A program made the position numbers and the translations under genes. From Actinomyces ruminicola (GTDB lineage: Bacteria > Actinomycetota > Actinomycetes > Actinomycetales > Actinomycetaceae), in assembly GCF_900103885.1 (NCBI RefSeq), contig NZ_FNIM01000016.1, positions 1-64,000 of the forward strand: 64,000 bases of DNA, written 5' to 3'. Positions within the stretch are counted from its first letter, which is position 1, and the number at the start of each line of letters is the position of its first letter. The notes below the pieces were generated by a model. It was not told where the DNA came from. It did no database searches and saw nothing but the letters and a program-made list of their open reading frames with translations. Positions 56,090 through 64,000 of this stretch are shown here, one piece after another.

Positions 56090-57075
56090 TAGCGGCACGC
56101 CTCCGCGTCCGCGGTCTCCGTTGTCTCCTTGCCCGCTTGCCGTGGCCGGTCGCCTGGGCTATCCGGCGCAGTCAGCCGCTGGCACAGGCACTCGGGATGA
56201 GAGCGCCAGCGGCGCTCAACGCCGATGGGGTCGGGAGCCGACAGCTCCACGCTGCGCCCCTCCCACAGGTGCCCGCGGCCGGTGAGGACGTCGGTAATGG
56301 CTCGCGCCGCCAGCCCCGCCGCCTGATGCAGCAGCAGCCGCTCCACCACCGGAGCCGCCAGCAGCCGCAACTGGGTGGCCAGGGCCGGCCAGCAGGGGTC
56401 CGCATCCCGCTCCCACAGGTCCAGGCAGGTGGTGCACACCGGCGACTTCCCGGTCACCAGCGGACCCACCCGCACGCTCACCTCCCGCACCACCACCGGC
56501 AGGTGCGTGATGCCGGACCGTGCCAGGTCACGCGCACGCACCGGGTCTATGACGTGTCCGTCGAGGGTTACGGCCACGTTCGGGTACCGCCCCAGCGGCG
56601 CCCGGGTGCGCACCTGGGGGGACAGCGTCTGGGCCCACTCGGCCAGGGTGTCGTCGTCGGGCAGCAGCGTGACGACGCCAGCCTCCACCAGCAGGCAGAT
56701 GATGTCGCGGGCCAATTCTCCGCCGCCCAGGACGGCGACGCTGCTCGCCCGCAGCAGCGCGGCGCGCTCCTCCGGGTCCGTGGCCAGGCGATGCCAGTAG
56801 ACCGAGTCGGCGTTGTCCGGCGGCTCGGGGGAGGAGTCGATGAGGTCGGCGTCCGCCAGGCCGCGGATGATCTCGCGTGCCCGCTCCAGCGGCACCCGGC
56901 TCCAGCGCGCGGCGCGGTAGATGCTGCTGGGGCGGATCTCCTCGGGCAGCCGGTCCAGCAGCGACTGCTCGCCACTGGTCAGACCCGAAAGAATGAGCGC
57001 ATGTCCCGGCTCCGCCCCGATCTGACTCTCCCCGGGCGCGCGCCACAGGACGGGGGACTGGCCGCGGATGCGCAT
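56083..57075 (-). CDS. ThiF/cyclodehydratase-like protein (TOMM-type leader-binding fold)
   Basis: This 330-residue protein has an N-terminal winged-helix-like region (LPEEIRPSSIYRAARWSRVP), a Rossmann segment SVAVLGGGELARDIICLLVEAG in place of the E1/ThiF nucleotide site, and a C-terminal region with PVCTTCLDLWERDADPC and ECLCQ that may bind zinc. This is the layout of the ThiF-like partner of YcaO cyclodehydratases, but no YcaO or peptide precursor lies nearby. Actinobacterial chromosomes often carry such a protein next to uvrD2, so it may have a housekeeping role. ATG 57075 has CAGGAG upstream; a longer frame starts at 57135. Confidence 0.6.
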   Translation of the reverse strand: MRIRGQSPVLWRAPGESQIGAEPGHALILSGLTSGEQSLLDRLPEEIRPSSIYRAARWSRVPLERAREIIRGLADADLIDSSPEPPDNADSVYWHRLATDPEERAALLRASSVAVLGGGELARDIICLLVEAGVVTLLPDDDTLAEWAQTLSPQVRTRAPLGRYPNVAVTLDGHVIDPVRARDLARSGITHLPVVVREVSVRVGPLVTGKSPVCTTCLDLWERDADPCWPALATQLRLLAAPVVERLLLHQAAGLAARAITDVLTGRGHLWEGRSVELSAPDPIGVERRWRSHPECLCQRLTAPDSPGDRPRQAGKETTETADAEACRYH

Positions 57076-57207
57076 GACTGCTCCTGTCTGTCGCCGCTCG
57101 CGCTCCGGACGGGAGCGCCGCGGCCAGCATGGCACCGCGCTCGGCGGGCCGCCAGAGTCAATCGGCGGCCTGTGGAAAACCCGTCACGGGTGTCCGGGCC
57201 GCCGGGC

Positions 57208-58581
57208 TCAGTCGGCGTCGAGCACCGCCTCACAGGTCATCAGGTTGGCGGTGTCGTCGGCGGCGATGGCCTCAACCGTCTGGACCGCCTCGTGCAGCGT
57301 GGAGACCGCGTACACCTCCAGTCCGTCGGGAACATTGCCCACCACCTCCTGGCAGTTGGCGCTCGGGGCGAGGAAGTAGTCTGAGCCGTCCTGCTGCGCT
57401 CCGGCCATCTTCTGCTTGATCCCGCCGATTGCGCCGACGCTGCCGTCGATGGAGATGGTGCCGGTGCCCGCGATGTCCTTGCCCCCGGTCAGATCGCCGG
57501 GGGTGATCTCGTCGATGATCCCCAGGGCGAAGATGGTGCCCGCGCTCGGACCACCCACGTCGGACAGTTCGAAGGAGGCGTCGATGTCGGAGTCGGCCTG
57601 GGCCGACAGGCTCAGACCCAGCAGCGACCCCGTGGAGTCCGGCTGCCCGTCCCCGTCGGCGTCGCGCGGGGTGATGGTCGTCAGCTCCACGTCGACGGCG
57701 GTGCCGTTCCGGTCCACTCGCAGCGTCAGCGGCGTCGCCGGAGGTATCGTCGCCAATAGCTCGCGCAGCTGGGGGTAGGAGGTGATGGGGGCCGTGCCGC
57801 CGTCGGCGGTGGTGATGGATTCCAGCACGTCACCGACCTCGACGCCGATCCCCGCCTGCTCGTCCGCGGTCCCCTCGATGGTGAGGATCATGCGGGTGGC
57901 TGCGCCCGTCTCCATCAGTGCGGCGACGACGGCGGCGTCCTGGGAACTGGTCATCTGCGCCTGGTTGGCCTCCTCGACCTGCTCGGCCGTCAGCGATTCC
58001 GGGCACACCTGATCCCGGTCGAGGATCGTCTTGTCGCTGCTGAGCCAGGCGTCCACGAGCATGAAGAAGGTGACGGGATAGCCGGGGCAGCCCGAGACGG
58101 ACACGGTGGTCATGCGCAGGGCGCCCGTCGTCTCATAGGTCTGCGTGCCGGTGACGGTCAGCAGGTCCTGGTCCGCGCCGTCCTCGGCGTCGGCCAGCAC
58201 ATTCCAGGTCGGGCCCGGGGCCTGGATGACCTTGTTGAGGGGCACCGTGGCGCCTGCGATCACCAGCGCCACTACCAGTGCCAGGCCGACCAGCAGCCAG
58301 GCCCGGCGCCGGCCGCGGAACAGGCGCCGCGGGGAGTCCGGGCCGGTCTCGTCCTCGGCCGGAGCGGAGTCCGGTGGGGCGGGCTCCGAGGTGATGCGCG
58401 CGCCGTTCGGGGCAGCGTCCAGAGGGGCGTCGGCGGGTGAGCCGGTACCGGGGGCGTCGGAAGGGCTTGGTGTCACGGGGACATCATGACGTGTATTCCT
58501 GGGAACAGTGCGGCCGCCCTCTGTCCGCAGGCTGGTTGGGGAGCCTGGGCGGCATGGCCTGCTCCTAGGATTGGATGACAT
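57208..58581 (-). CDS. YlbL-type PDZ/Lon-like membrane protease
   Basis: This 457-residue protein has a disordered cytoplasmic N-terminus, one TM helix (about 94-113) and an extracytoplasmic PDZ domain (about 235-310). The C-terminal Lon-type protease domain has the catalytic Ser 346 in DVGGPSAGTIFAL and Lys 389 in GAIGGIKQKM. The opening of the exterior domain, VIQAPGPTWNVL, is a family hallmark. It is predicted to cleave envelope or secreted proteins. The ATG at 58581 lacks a clear Shine-Dalgarno; a GTG at 58476 would remove 35 residues of disordered sequence. It is divergent from the Zincin_2 gene. Confidence 0.85.
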   Translation of the reverse strand: MSSNPRSRPCRPGSPTSLRTEGGRTVPRNTRHDVPVTPSPSDAPGTGSPADAPLDAAPNGARITSEPAPPDSAPAEDETGPDSPRRLFRGRRRAWLLVGLALVVALVIAGATVPLNKVIQAPGPTWNVLADAEDGADQDLLTVTGTQTYETTGALRMTTVSVSGCPGYPVTFFMLVDAWLSSDKTILDRDQVCPESLTAEQVEEANQAQMTSSQDAAVVAALMETGAATRMILTIEGTADEQAGIGVEVGDVLESITTADGGTAPITSYPQLRELLATIPPATPLTLRVDRNGTAVDVELTTITPRDADGDGQPDSTGSLLGLSLSAQADSDIDASFELSDVGGPSAGTIFALGIIDEITPGDLTGGKDIAGTGTISIDGSVGAIGGIKQKMAGAQQDGSDYFLAPSANCQEVVGNVPDGLEVYAVSTLHEAVQTVEAIAADDTANLMTCEAVLDAD

Positions 58582-58660
58582 GATCTAGGTGTTTTCACCA
58601 GGCGGCCGCCCGACGGCCCGGTCGGCGCCGCAGGTGCGTCGGACCCACCGAGAGGAACCC

Positions 58661-60187
58661 ATGAGCGAGGACCCCTTCGACGAGATCGAGCAGATGCTCT
58701 CCGCCATGTTCGGCCCCCAAATGGCCGCGGACGCGGTGGGCGCGCTACGTGCCTCCGGTGTCGATCCGGAGCAGCTCGCCCGCATGAGCGGCATGGGAGA
58801 CCTGTCCCGTCTGTCCCCGGCCCAACTGGGCGGACTGCAGGCGCAGATGCAGCAGCTGTTCGCCGGCGCGGGCAGCGGCACCGTCAACTGGAAGATGGGA
58901 CAGGACCTGGCTCAGCGCACCGTCCGCGGCGCCGGCGACCCGGTGATCACCGCGGCGGACGCGGAGCAGACCCGCAACGCCCTGGCCGTGGCGGACCTGT
59001 GGCTTGACGCCGCCACCGACTTCATGCCCGCCCCGGGGCCGCGGGAGGCCTGGACACGCTCACAGTGGGTAGAGCGCACCCTGCCGGTGTGGAAGGACGT
59101 GTGCGCCCCCGTCGCCGACGCGGCCACCTCCGCACTGGCGGACGCCCTGGAGCACCAGCTAGGCAGGCTGCCGGAGTCGGAGCCCGCAGCCGCTCAAATG
59201 GGGGCGCTGGGCAGACTCATGCGCTCTATGGCCGGCACCGCCTTCGGCCTGCAGCTCGGGCAGGCCATCGGCGAGCTCGGGCGGGAGGCGGTCGCCGCCA
59301 CCGACGTCGGTCTGCCCCTGACCCGCGAGCCCGGAACCGCCCTGGTGCCCACCAATGTGACGGCCTTCGCCACCGAGTTGGAGGCCGATGCGGAGCAGGT
59401 CCGGCTCTTCCTGGCGGTACGGGAGGCGGCCGCCGCCCGCCTGTACGCGCACGTGCCGTGGCTGCGCGGGCAGCTGCTGGCCGCGGTCGAGGCCTACGCG
59501 CGCGGCATCGTCATCGACGTCGACGCCGTCGAGCAGGCGGTCGCCCAGGTCGACCCCAACGATCCCGAGGCGATCCGGCGGGCGCTGGAGTCGGGCATGT
59601 TCGCCCCGCAGGAGACGGCCGCCCAGAAGGAGGCCCTGGAGCACCTGGAGACGCTGCTCGCGCTCGTGGAGGGCTGGGTCGAGGTCGTCTCCGCCCGCGC
59701 GCTGGCGCCGCACCTTCCGCTCGCCGTCGCCCTTCGCGAGATGGTGCGGCGCCGCCGCATCCAGGGCGGGCCTGCCGAGCAGGTCTTCGCCCGCCTGATC
59801 GGGCTGGAGTTCCGGCCTCGCCGTGTGCGCGAGGCCGCCCGGCTGTGGGAGAAGCTGGGCGCGGAGCTCGGGGATGCCGAGCGCGACGCCTTCTGGCGCC
59901 ACCCCGATGTCGTCCCGACGGCGGCCGAGCTGGCCAACCCGGACGACTTCCTGACCATGCGCCGCGCCGCCCAGGACCTTGACGCGGAGATGGACGCCGA
60001 CCTCGCCTCTCTGCTGGACGGCACCCTCGGCTACGCCGACGGCGCCAAGGACGCCGACACCGGCGCCACCCCCGCGAGCGAGCCGGGGGACGAGCCCGGA
60101 GACGAGCCGGGGGACGAGCCCGGAGACGAGCCCGGAGACGAGCCCGGGAGCGGTGGGAGCGAGCCTGGGAGTGATCCGGGCAACTGA
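58661..60187 (+). CDS. Zincin_2 / DUF2342 family protein with acidic repeat tail
   Basis: This 508-residue protein has the DUF2342 (zinc-dependent metalloprotease-like) fold: AGTAFGLQLGQAIGELGREA, VREAAAARLYAHVPWLRGQL, ALVEGWVEVVSA and GGPAEQVFARLIGLEFRPRR. From memory, most relatives have His in REAAHxRLF where this protein has Ala (REAAAARLY), so a metal ligand may be missing. The last 45 residues are a tandem GDEP repeat encoded by 12-bp repeats (60084-60148). ATG 58661 has GAGAGGAA upstream. It belongs to the conserved YlbL-PPA1309-UPF0182 neighbourhood; the true substrate is unknown. Confidence 0.82.
   Translation: MSEDPFDEIEQMLSAMFGPQMAADAVGALRASGVDPEQLARMSGMGDLSRLSPAQLGGLQAQMQQLFAGAGSGTVNWKMGQDLAQRTVRGAGDPVITAADAEQTRNALAVADLWLDAATDFMPAPGPREAWTRSQWVERTLPVWKDVCAPVADAATSALADALEHQLGRLPESEPAAAQMGALGRLMRSMAGTAFGLQLGQAIGELGREAVAATDVGLPLTREPGTALVPTNVTAFATELEADAEQVRLFLAVREAAAARLYAHVPWLRGQLLAAVEAYARGIVIDVDAVEQAVAQVDPNDPEAIRRALESGMFAPQETAAQKEALEHLETLLALVEGWVEVVSARALAPHLPLAVALREMVRRRRIQGGPAEQVFARLIGLEFRPRRVREAARLWEKLGAELGDAERDAFWRHPDVVPTAAELANPDDFLTMRRAAQDLDAEMDADLASLLDGTLGYADGAKDADTGATPASEPGDEPGDEPGDEPGDEPGDEPGSGGSEPGSDPGN
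60084..60148 (+). repeat. 12-bp tandem repeat coding for GDEP
   Basis: Five to six units of a 12-bp repeat (GACGAGCCCGGA or GACGAGCCGGGG) encode GDEP at the C-terminus of the Zincin_2 protein. Two synonymous variants are mixed. The length is likely to vary between strains by slippage. Confidence 0.85.
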
Positions 60188-60192
60188 TACTC

Positions 60193-60251
60193 GCCGAGAT
60201 CGGTAGAAACAACCATCGAGATCGGTAGAAGTTGCGTGCCGAGATCGGTCG
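60193..60251 (-). repeat. 23-bp repeat family, locus E (three units)
   Basis: Three GAGATCGGT cores begin at 60197, 60218 and 60241, with TAGAAACAACCATC and TAGAAGTTGCGTGCC between them. It starts 6 nt after the Zincin_2 stop and ends 35 nt before the convergent PPA1309 gene stop. Confidence 0.88.
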
Positions 60252-60285
60252 ATACGGTGCCGGCCCGGTTGCGGATGCCAAGCAG

Positions 60286-60894
60286 CTACTGCAGGGTGCG
60301 CCGTAGCGCCTCCACCAGGCCGGGAACCAGCTCGGCTCCTCCGGCGACTTCGCTCGCCGAGTCGTGCGAGCGGGTGCGCAGGGCGCACCATGACTCCCCG
60401 GAGCGGAGCACGCCTGCGACGATCCGTACGTCGTCCCGGTCCGGCCGGGCCAGCAGGTAGGCGGAGCGCTCCTGAGGATCCGTGATCGCGGCCGCCTCCT
60501 GCTCCGCCTCGGTGGGAAGCAGCGTCCGCTCCGTGACCACGGCCGTGCCGTCGACCTCGTCGGGCCAGGTGATCCCCGCCAGCAGCTCCTCCAGGCTGTC
60601 AACCGGTGGCAGATCCCCCTGCTCGATGGCGCACAGGGCCTCGGGGTCGGTACGCGCCTCGGCGAGTGCGGCGTCGTCGAGCATCCGCGCCAGGGCGGGA
60701 TCCTCCTGCAGGGCGGCGGCGGTACGCACCAGCGCGAAGACCCCCACGGGGGCGTCCCAGCCGGCTCGCGCGGCGTGCTCCTCCAGCTGGGCGACGACGC
60801 GCATGAGCGCCGCCCGCCGGGGCGTGGCGGGGCCGGACGGGGGAGCGCCCGCACCAGGGCCTCCGGTCGTGTGGTGGCTTGGTTCCTCGGTCAT
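60286..60894 (-). CDS. PPA1309-family conserved actinobacterial protein
   Basis: This 202-residue soluble protein matches the PPA1309 family by its pattern AALMRVVAQLEEHAARAGWD, PVGVFALVRTAAAL, LEELLAGITWPDEVDGTAVV and a closing LVPGLVEALRRTL. The family has no assigned function and is encoded next to UPF0182 and Zincin_2 genes in actinobacteria, as here. CATGAT ends 6 nt before the ATG and there is no Shine-Dalgarno, so it may be leaderless. Confidence 0.8.
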   Translation of the reverse strand: MTEEPSHHTTGGPGAGAPPSGPATPRRAALMRVVAQLEEHAARAGWDAPVGVFALVRTAAALQEDPALARMLDDAALAEARTDPEALCAIEQGDLPPVDSLEELLAGITWPDEVDGTAVVTERTLLPTEAEQEAAAITDPQERSAYLLARPDRDDVRIVAGVLRSGESWCALRTRSHDSASEVAGGAELVPGLVEALRRTLQ

Positions 60895-61125
60895 GAGCGC
60901 ATCATGCCAGCGGAGTGGGAGGCAACGACGGCGGCGGGCCCGCCACGCGGGCCGCGCAGGCTAATCGTGGGGGCTGAGCCATCCCACAGCGACACCTAAG
61001 AGCGGGCTGAGTTTTGTGAGCCTGACGTGACCTGTGCGACGATTGGCACGGTGGCGCCACCGGCGCCGGCCGCTGTGCGCCGAGCGCGCACGCATCCATA
61101 ACACGGAACGACACGGAGCGTGAGC

Positions 61126-64000
61126 GTGAGCACCAGGCCCGACGACGATCCCATCGACAAGCCCGACGACGAGACCGGTTCCGCTGGGTCCTCAGAGACG
61201 GAGAGCCGAGACGACCGCGTGCGCGGCGGCTTCTTCCAGGCGGACGGCCCGGAGACCTCACCTGGTCATGCCCACAGCAATACGGCCGACGGCGCGGCAC
61301 GGGGCGAGGACGACCATGACGCGGAGGAGACTGAGCCGGAGGAGTCCGGGTTCTTCGCGGCATCCGCATTCGACCCCTCCGCCCTGTTCGGCCGGGGCGC
61401 CCCCCGGCGAGCCGGCGCATCAGCCGGTCCGGGTCGTCGCCAGCGGCCCGGTGGCGGCTCCGGGTCGATCCATCCGCCCACTCGCCGGAGCGATGGGGAC
61501 GGTCGCCGCCGCCCGGGGCCGTTGGGACTGACCATCGGCATTCTTGCCCTGCTGGCCATCATCATCGTGTTCCTGTCTCGCACCTGGACGGAGGTGCTCT
61601 GGTTCAACCAGCTCGGCTTCTCGCGGGTGATCTGGACTCAGTGGATCGCGGCCGGCGGGATGTTCGTGGTCGGATTCCTAATCATGTTCGCCGCCGTCTT
61701 CGCGGCCATTCGCCTCGCCTACCGGGCCCGTGAGATCGGCATGCCTCAGGATGAGGCGGCCCGCAACCTCGAGGCCTATCGCTCTGCGGTCGAGCCCATG
61801 CAGCGGCAGCTGACTTGGATCGTGCCCGCGGTGCTGGCGCTGATGAGCTCGGCCTGGGACGTCGCCCCCCGCTGGCGGGAGGTCCTGCTCGCGGTCAACT
61901 CCCAGTCCTTCGGCACGACGGATCCGCAGTTCGGCCTGGACGTGTCCTTCTACGTGTTCATACTGCCGGTGCTGGAGCTGGTGGTTTCCTACCTGACGCG
62001 GGTGGTCGTGTTCGCGGGTATCTGCAGCGTCGTCGTCCACTACCTGTACGGCGGCATCTCCGTGGCCCGCAGTCCCCACTTCACCCGGGCGGCGCGCGTA
62101 CACCTGACGGTCTTCCTGGCTCTGTTCGCCCTGCTGCGGGGCGGGTCCTACTGGTTGGGGCGCTACGCCTCCCTGTACGCATCCAACACACGATTCGACG
62201 GCGCCGGTTACACCGATGTCAACGCCTCCCTCCCGGCCAGCGCGATTCTGGCGGCCATCAGCGTGGTGGTGGCACTGCTGTTCCTGTTCTCCATCCGCTC
62301 AAGCTCATGGAGGCTGCCCATCACCGGTGTTGCCGTGATGATCGTGTCGGCGCTGTTGATCGGCACCGCCTACCCGGCGGTGATCCAGAACTTCGTGGTC
62401 AACCCCAACGCCCAGCGTGAAGAGGCCCCGTATATCGATCGCAATATCCGAGCCACCCTGACCGCCTACGGCCTGGACGACGTCGAAATCACCGACTACG
62501 ACGCCAAGACGACTGCGGAGGCCGGCCAGCTGCTGGAGGACGCGGAGTCCACCACCTCCATCCGCCTGCTCGACCCGAACCTGGTGTCCCCGACCTTCCG
62601 CCAGCTGCAGCAGAACAAGCAGTACTACTCCTTCGCCTCCTCGCTCAATGTGGATCGCTACAACATTGACGGTGCCAGCCGGGACACGGTCATCGCCGTG
62701 CGCGAGCTCAACTTCGATGGCCTCGACGCGGGCCAGCGCACCTGGATCAACGAGCACACCGTCTACACGCACGGCTACGGCGTGGTGACCGCCTACGGCA
62801 ACACCGTCGCCTCCGGCGGCTACCCCTCGTTCTGGGAGGGCGGCATCCCCTCCGTCGGCGACCTGGGGGAGTACGAGCCGCGCATCTACTTCGGCCAGGC
62901 CTCGCCGTCGTACTCGATCGTGGGCGGCGACGACGGCGGCAACCCGCGCGAGCTCGACTACCCGGACGACTCCGCCCCATCCGGGCAGGTGAACACCACC
63001 TTCACGGGTGACGGCGGGCCCGACGTGTCCAACCCCTGGAACCGGCTGCTGTACGCCGTGCGCTTCCAGGAGATGAACATCCTGTTCTCCCAGGAGGTGC
63101 GCAGCGGTTCGCAGATCCTGTACAACCGCAACCCCGCCGACCGGGTGGCGCAGGTGGCGCCGTGGCTCACCCTCGACGGCAGCCCCTACCCGGCGGTCGT
63201 GGACGACGATGGTGACGAGTCCACCCCTAAGCGGGTCGTGTGGATTCTCGACGGCTACACCACCACCAACAACTACCCCTACTCCCAGCACGAGTCCCTC
63301 GAGGACACCATGAGCGACGCGACCTCCGGCTCCGCGCTGCTCGGCGCCCCGGAGGAATCGAACTACGTGCGCAACTCGGTCAAGGCCGTAGTCGACGCCT
63401 ACGACGGCTCCGTGACCCTGTACGAGTGGGACGAGAACGATCCGATCCTCGCCGCCTGGAAGGCGGTCTTCCCCGGCTCGGTCACCCCCATGAGCGAGAT
63501 GAGCACCGACCTGATGGCGCACATGCGCTACCCGGAGGACCTGTTCAAGGTGCAGCGCACCGTGCTGGCCAAATACCACGTCACCGACCCGGAGGACTTC
63601 TACTCCGGCGGCGACTTCTGGAAGGTGCCGGACGACCCGACCAAGTCCGGTGACGAGGCGCAGGCCCCCTACTACCTGACGCTGAAGATGCCCGACCAGG
63701 ACGAGGCGACCTTCTCCCTGTCCAGCGTCTACATCATCGGCGGTAACACGGACCGCAACGTGCTCACCGGCTTCCTCGCCGTCGACTCCGAGACGGCCGG
63801 GGGCGAGGACGGCGGCCGCAACCCCGACTACGGCAAGCTGAGGCTGCTGGAGCTGCCGCGCTCGTCGAATGTGTCCGGGCCCGGGCAGGTGCAGAACAAC
63901 TTCAACTCCAACGCCACGGTCTCCCAGGTGCTGAACCTGCTCTCCCAGCAGGGCTCGGAGGTCATCCGGGGGAACCTGCTGACCCTGCCGGTGGGCGGCG
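61126..64000 (+). CDS. UPF0182 large membrane protein (partial, runs off the window)
   Basis: The frame is open from GTG 61126 to the right edge (958 codons seen). The first 130 residues are acidic and disordered. From about residue 132 come seven or so TM segments, beginning LGLTIGILALLAIIIVFLS and including WTEVLWFNQLGFSRVIWTQW and DPQFGLDVSFYVFILPVLEL. A large extracytoplasmic domain follows, with SFASSLNVDRYNIDG, RELNFDGLDAGQRTWIN and VTAYGNTVASGGYPSFWEGG. These are hallmarks of UPF0182 (COG1615; Rv3193c of M. tuberculosis is a member). GTG 61126 is chosen over GTG 61120 because GGAG lies 7 nt upstream. Function unknown. Confidence 0.93.
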   Translation, partial: MSTRPDDDPIDKPDDETGSAGSSETESRDDRVRGGFFQADGPETSPGHAHSNTADGAARGEDDHDAEETEPEESGFFAASAFDPSALFGRGAPRRAGASAGPGRRQRPGGGSGSIHPPTRRSDGDGRRRPGPLGLTIGILALLAIIIVFLSRTWTEVLWFNQLGFSRVIWTQWIAAGGMFVVGFLIMFAAVFAAIRLAYRAREIGMPQDEAARNLEAYRSAVEPMQRQLTWIVPAVLALMSSAWDVAPRWREVLLAVNSQSFGTTDPQFGLDVSFYVFILPVLELVVSYLTRVVVFAGICSVVVHYLYGGISVARSPHFTRAARVHLTVFLALFALLRGGSYWLGRYASLYASNTRFDGAGYTDVNASLPASAILAAISVVVALLFLFSIRSSSWRLPITGVAVMIVSALLIGTAYPAVIQNFVVNPNAQREEAPYIDRNIRATLTAYGLDDVEITDYDAKTTAEAGQLLEDAESTTSIRLLDPNLVSPTFRQLQQNKQYYSFASSLNVDRYNIDGASRDTVIAVRELNFDGLDAGQRTWINEHTVYTHGYGVVTAYGNTVASGGYPSFWEGGIPSVGDLGEYEPRIYFGQASPSYSIVGGDDGGNPRELDYPDDSAPSGQVNTTFTGDGGPDVSNPWNRLLYAVRFQEMNILFSQEVRSGSQILYNRNPADRVAQVAPWLTLDGSPYPAVVDDDGDESTPKRVVWILDGYTTTNNYPYSQHESLEDTMSDATSGSALLGAPEESNYVRNSVKAVVDAYDGSVTLYEWDENDPILAAWKAVFPGSVTPMSEMSTDLMAHMRYPEDLFKVQRTVLAKYHVTDPEDFYSGGDFWKVPDDPTKSGDEAQAPYYLTLKMPDQDEATFSLSSVYIIGGNTDRNVLTGFLAVDSETAGGEDGGRNPDYGKLRLLELPRSSNVSGPGQVQNNFNSNATVSQVLNLLSQQGSEVIRGNLLTLPVGG

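Overview
This is a high-GC, gene-dense actinobacterial chromosome segment, most likely from Actinomyces or a close relative in the Actinomycetaceae. That placement is inferred from four things: GC-rich codon use throughout; a complete TreS-maltokinase-GlgE-GlgB glycogen route; a conserved actinobacterial block (nudC, uvrD2, ThiF-like, YlbL-type protease, Zincin_2, PPA1309, UPF0182); and frequent leaderless starts. No tRNA or rRNA gene was seen.

Layout. 1-2.9 kb is a mobile-element graveyard. It holds one end of an IS481-type element running off the left edge, a small membrane protein gene with a hairpin terminator, and a decayed DDE insertion sequence with recognisable inverted ends. The right end of that decayed element supplies the last codons of a gene for a secreted cysteine-containing protein. 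3.1-9.7 kb is an alpha-glucoside import and hydrolysis locus: ROK regulator, binding lipoprotein, two permeases and a GH13 glucosidase. 9.9-14.4 kb (minus strand) has a CPBP protease, a ClC channel and a 792-residue tandem phosphofructokinase that resembles the eukaryotic enzyme. 14.7-21 kb has DUF6350, a ZTP riboswitch with purH, DUF3017, a dicarboxylate/amino-acid symporter and mdh. 21.2-24.5 kb is a second sugar ABC transporter, also without its own ATPase. 24.6-31 kb carries small conserved genes, a GntR regulator, a long DivIVA-like coiled-coil protein, a membrane protein/lipoprotein pair and a thioredoxin-fold co-chaperone.

31.2-45.7 kb is a glycogen/trehalose cluster on the minus strand (glgP, glgB, mak, treS, glgE, trpS, glgX). 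TreS makes maltose from trehalose, Mak phosphorylates it, GlgE polymerises maltose 1-phosphate, GlgB branches the chain, and GlgP and GlgX degrade it. 45.9-47.7 kb encodes electron-transfer flavoprotein. 48-49.9 kb is a YtrA-type GntR-ABC transporter operon. 50-52.7 kb has iscS and mnmA, a sulfur donor and a tRNA thiolase. 52.7-64 kb is the conserved nudC-to-UPF0182 block, with the last gene cut by the right edge.

The most notable observations are: (i) the eukaryote-like tandem PFK, whose second half has lost catalytic motifs in the same way as animal PFK C-halves; (ii) an apparently undescribed 23-bp tandem repeat family at five intergenic sites; (iii) six genes with a TAnnnT box exactly 6 nt before the start codon and no Shine-Dalgarno sequence; (iv) the gene for a secreted cysteine-containing protein cut by an IS end.
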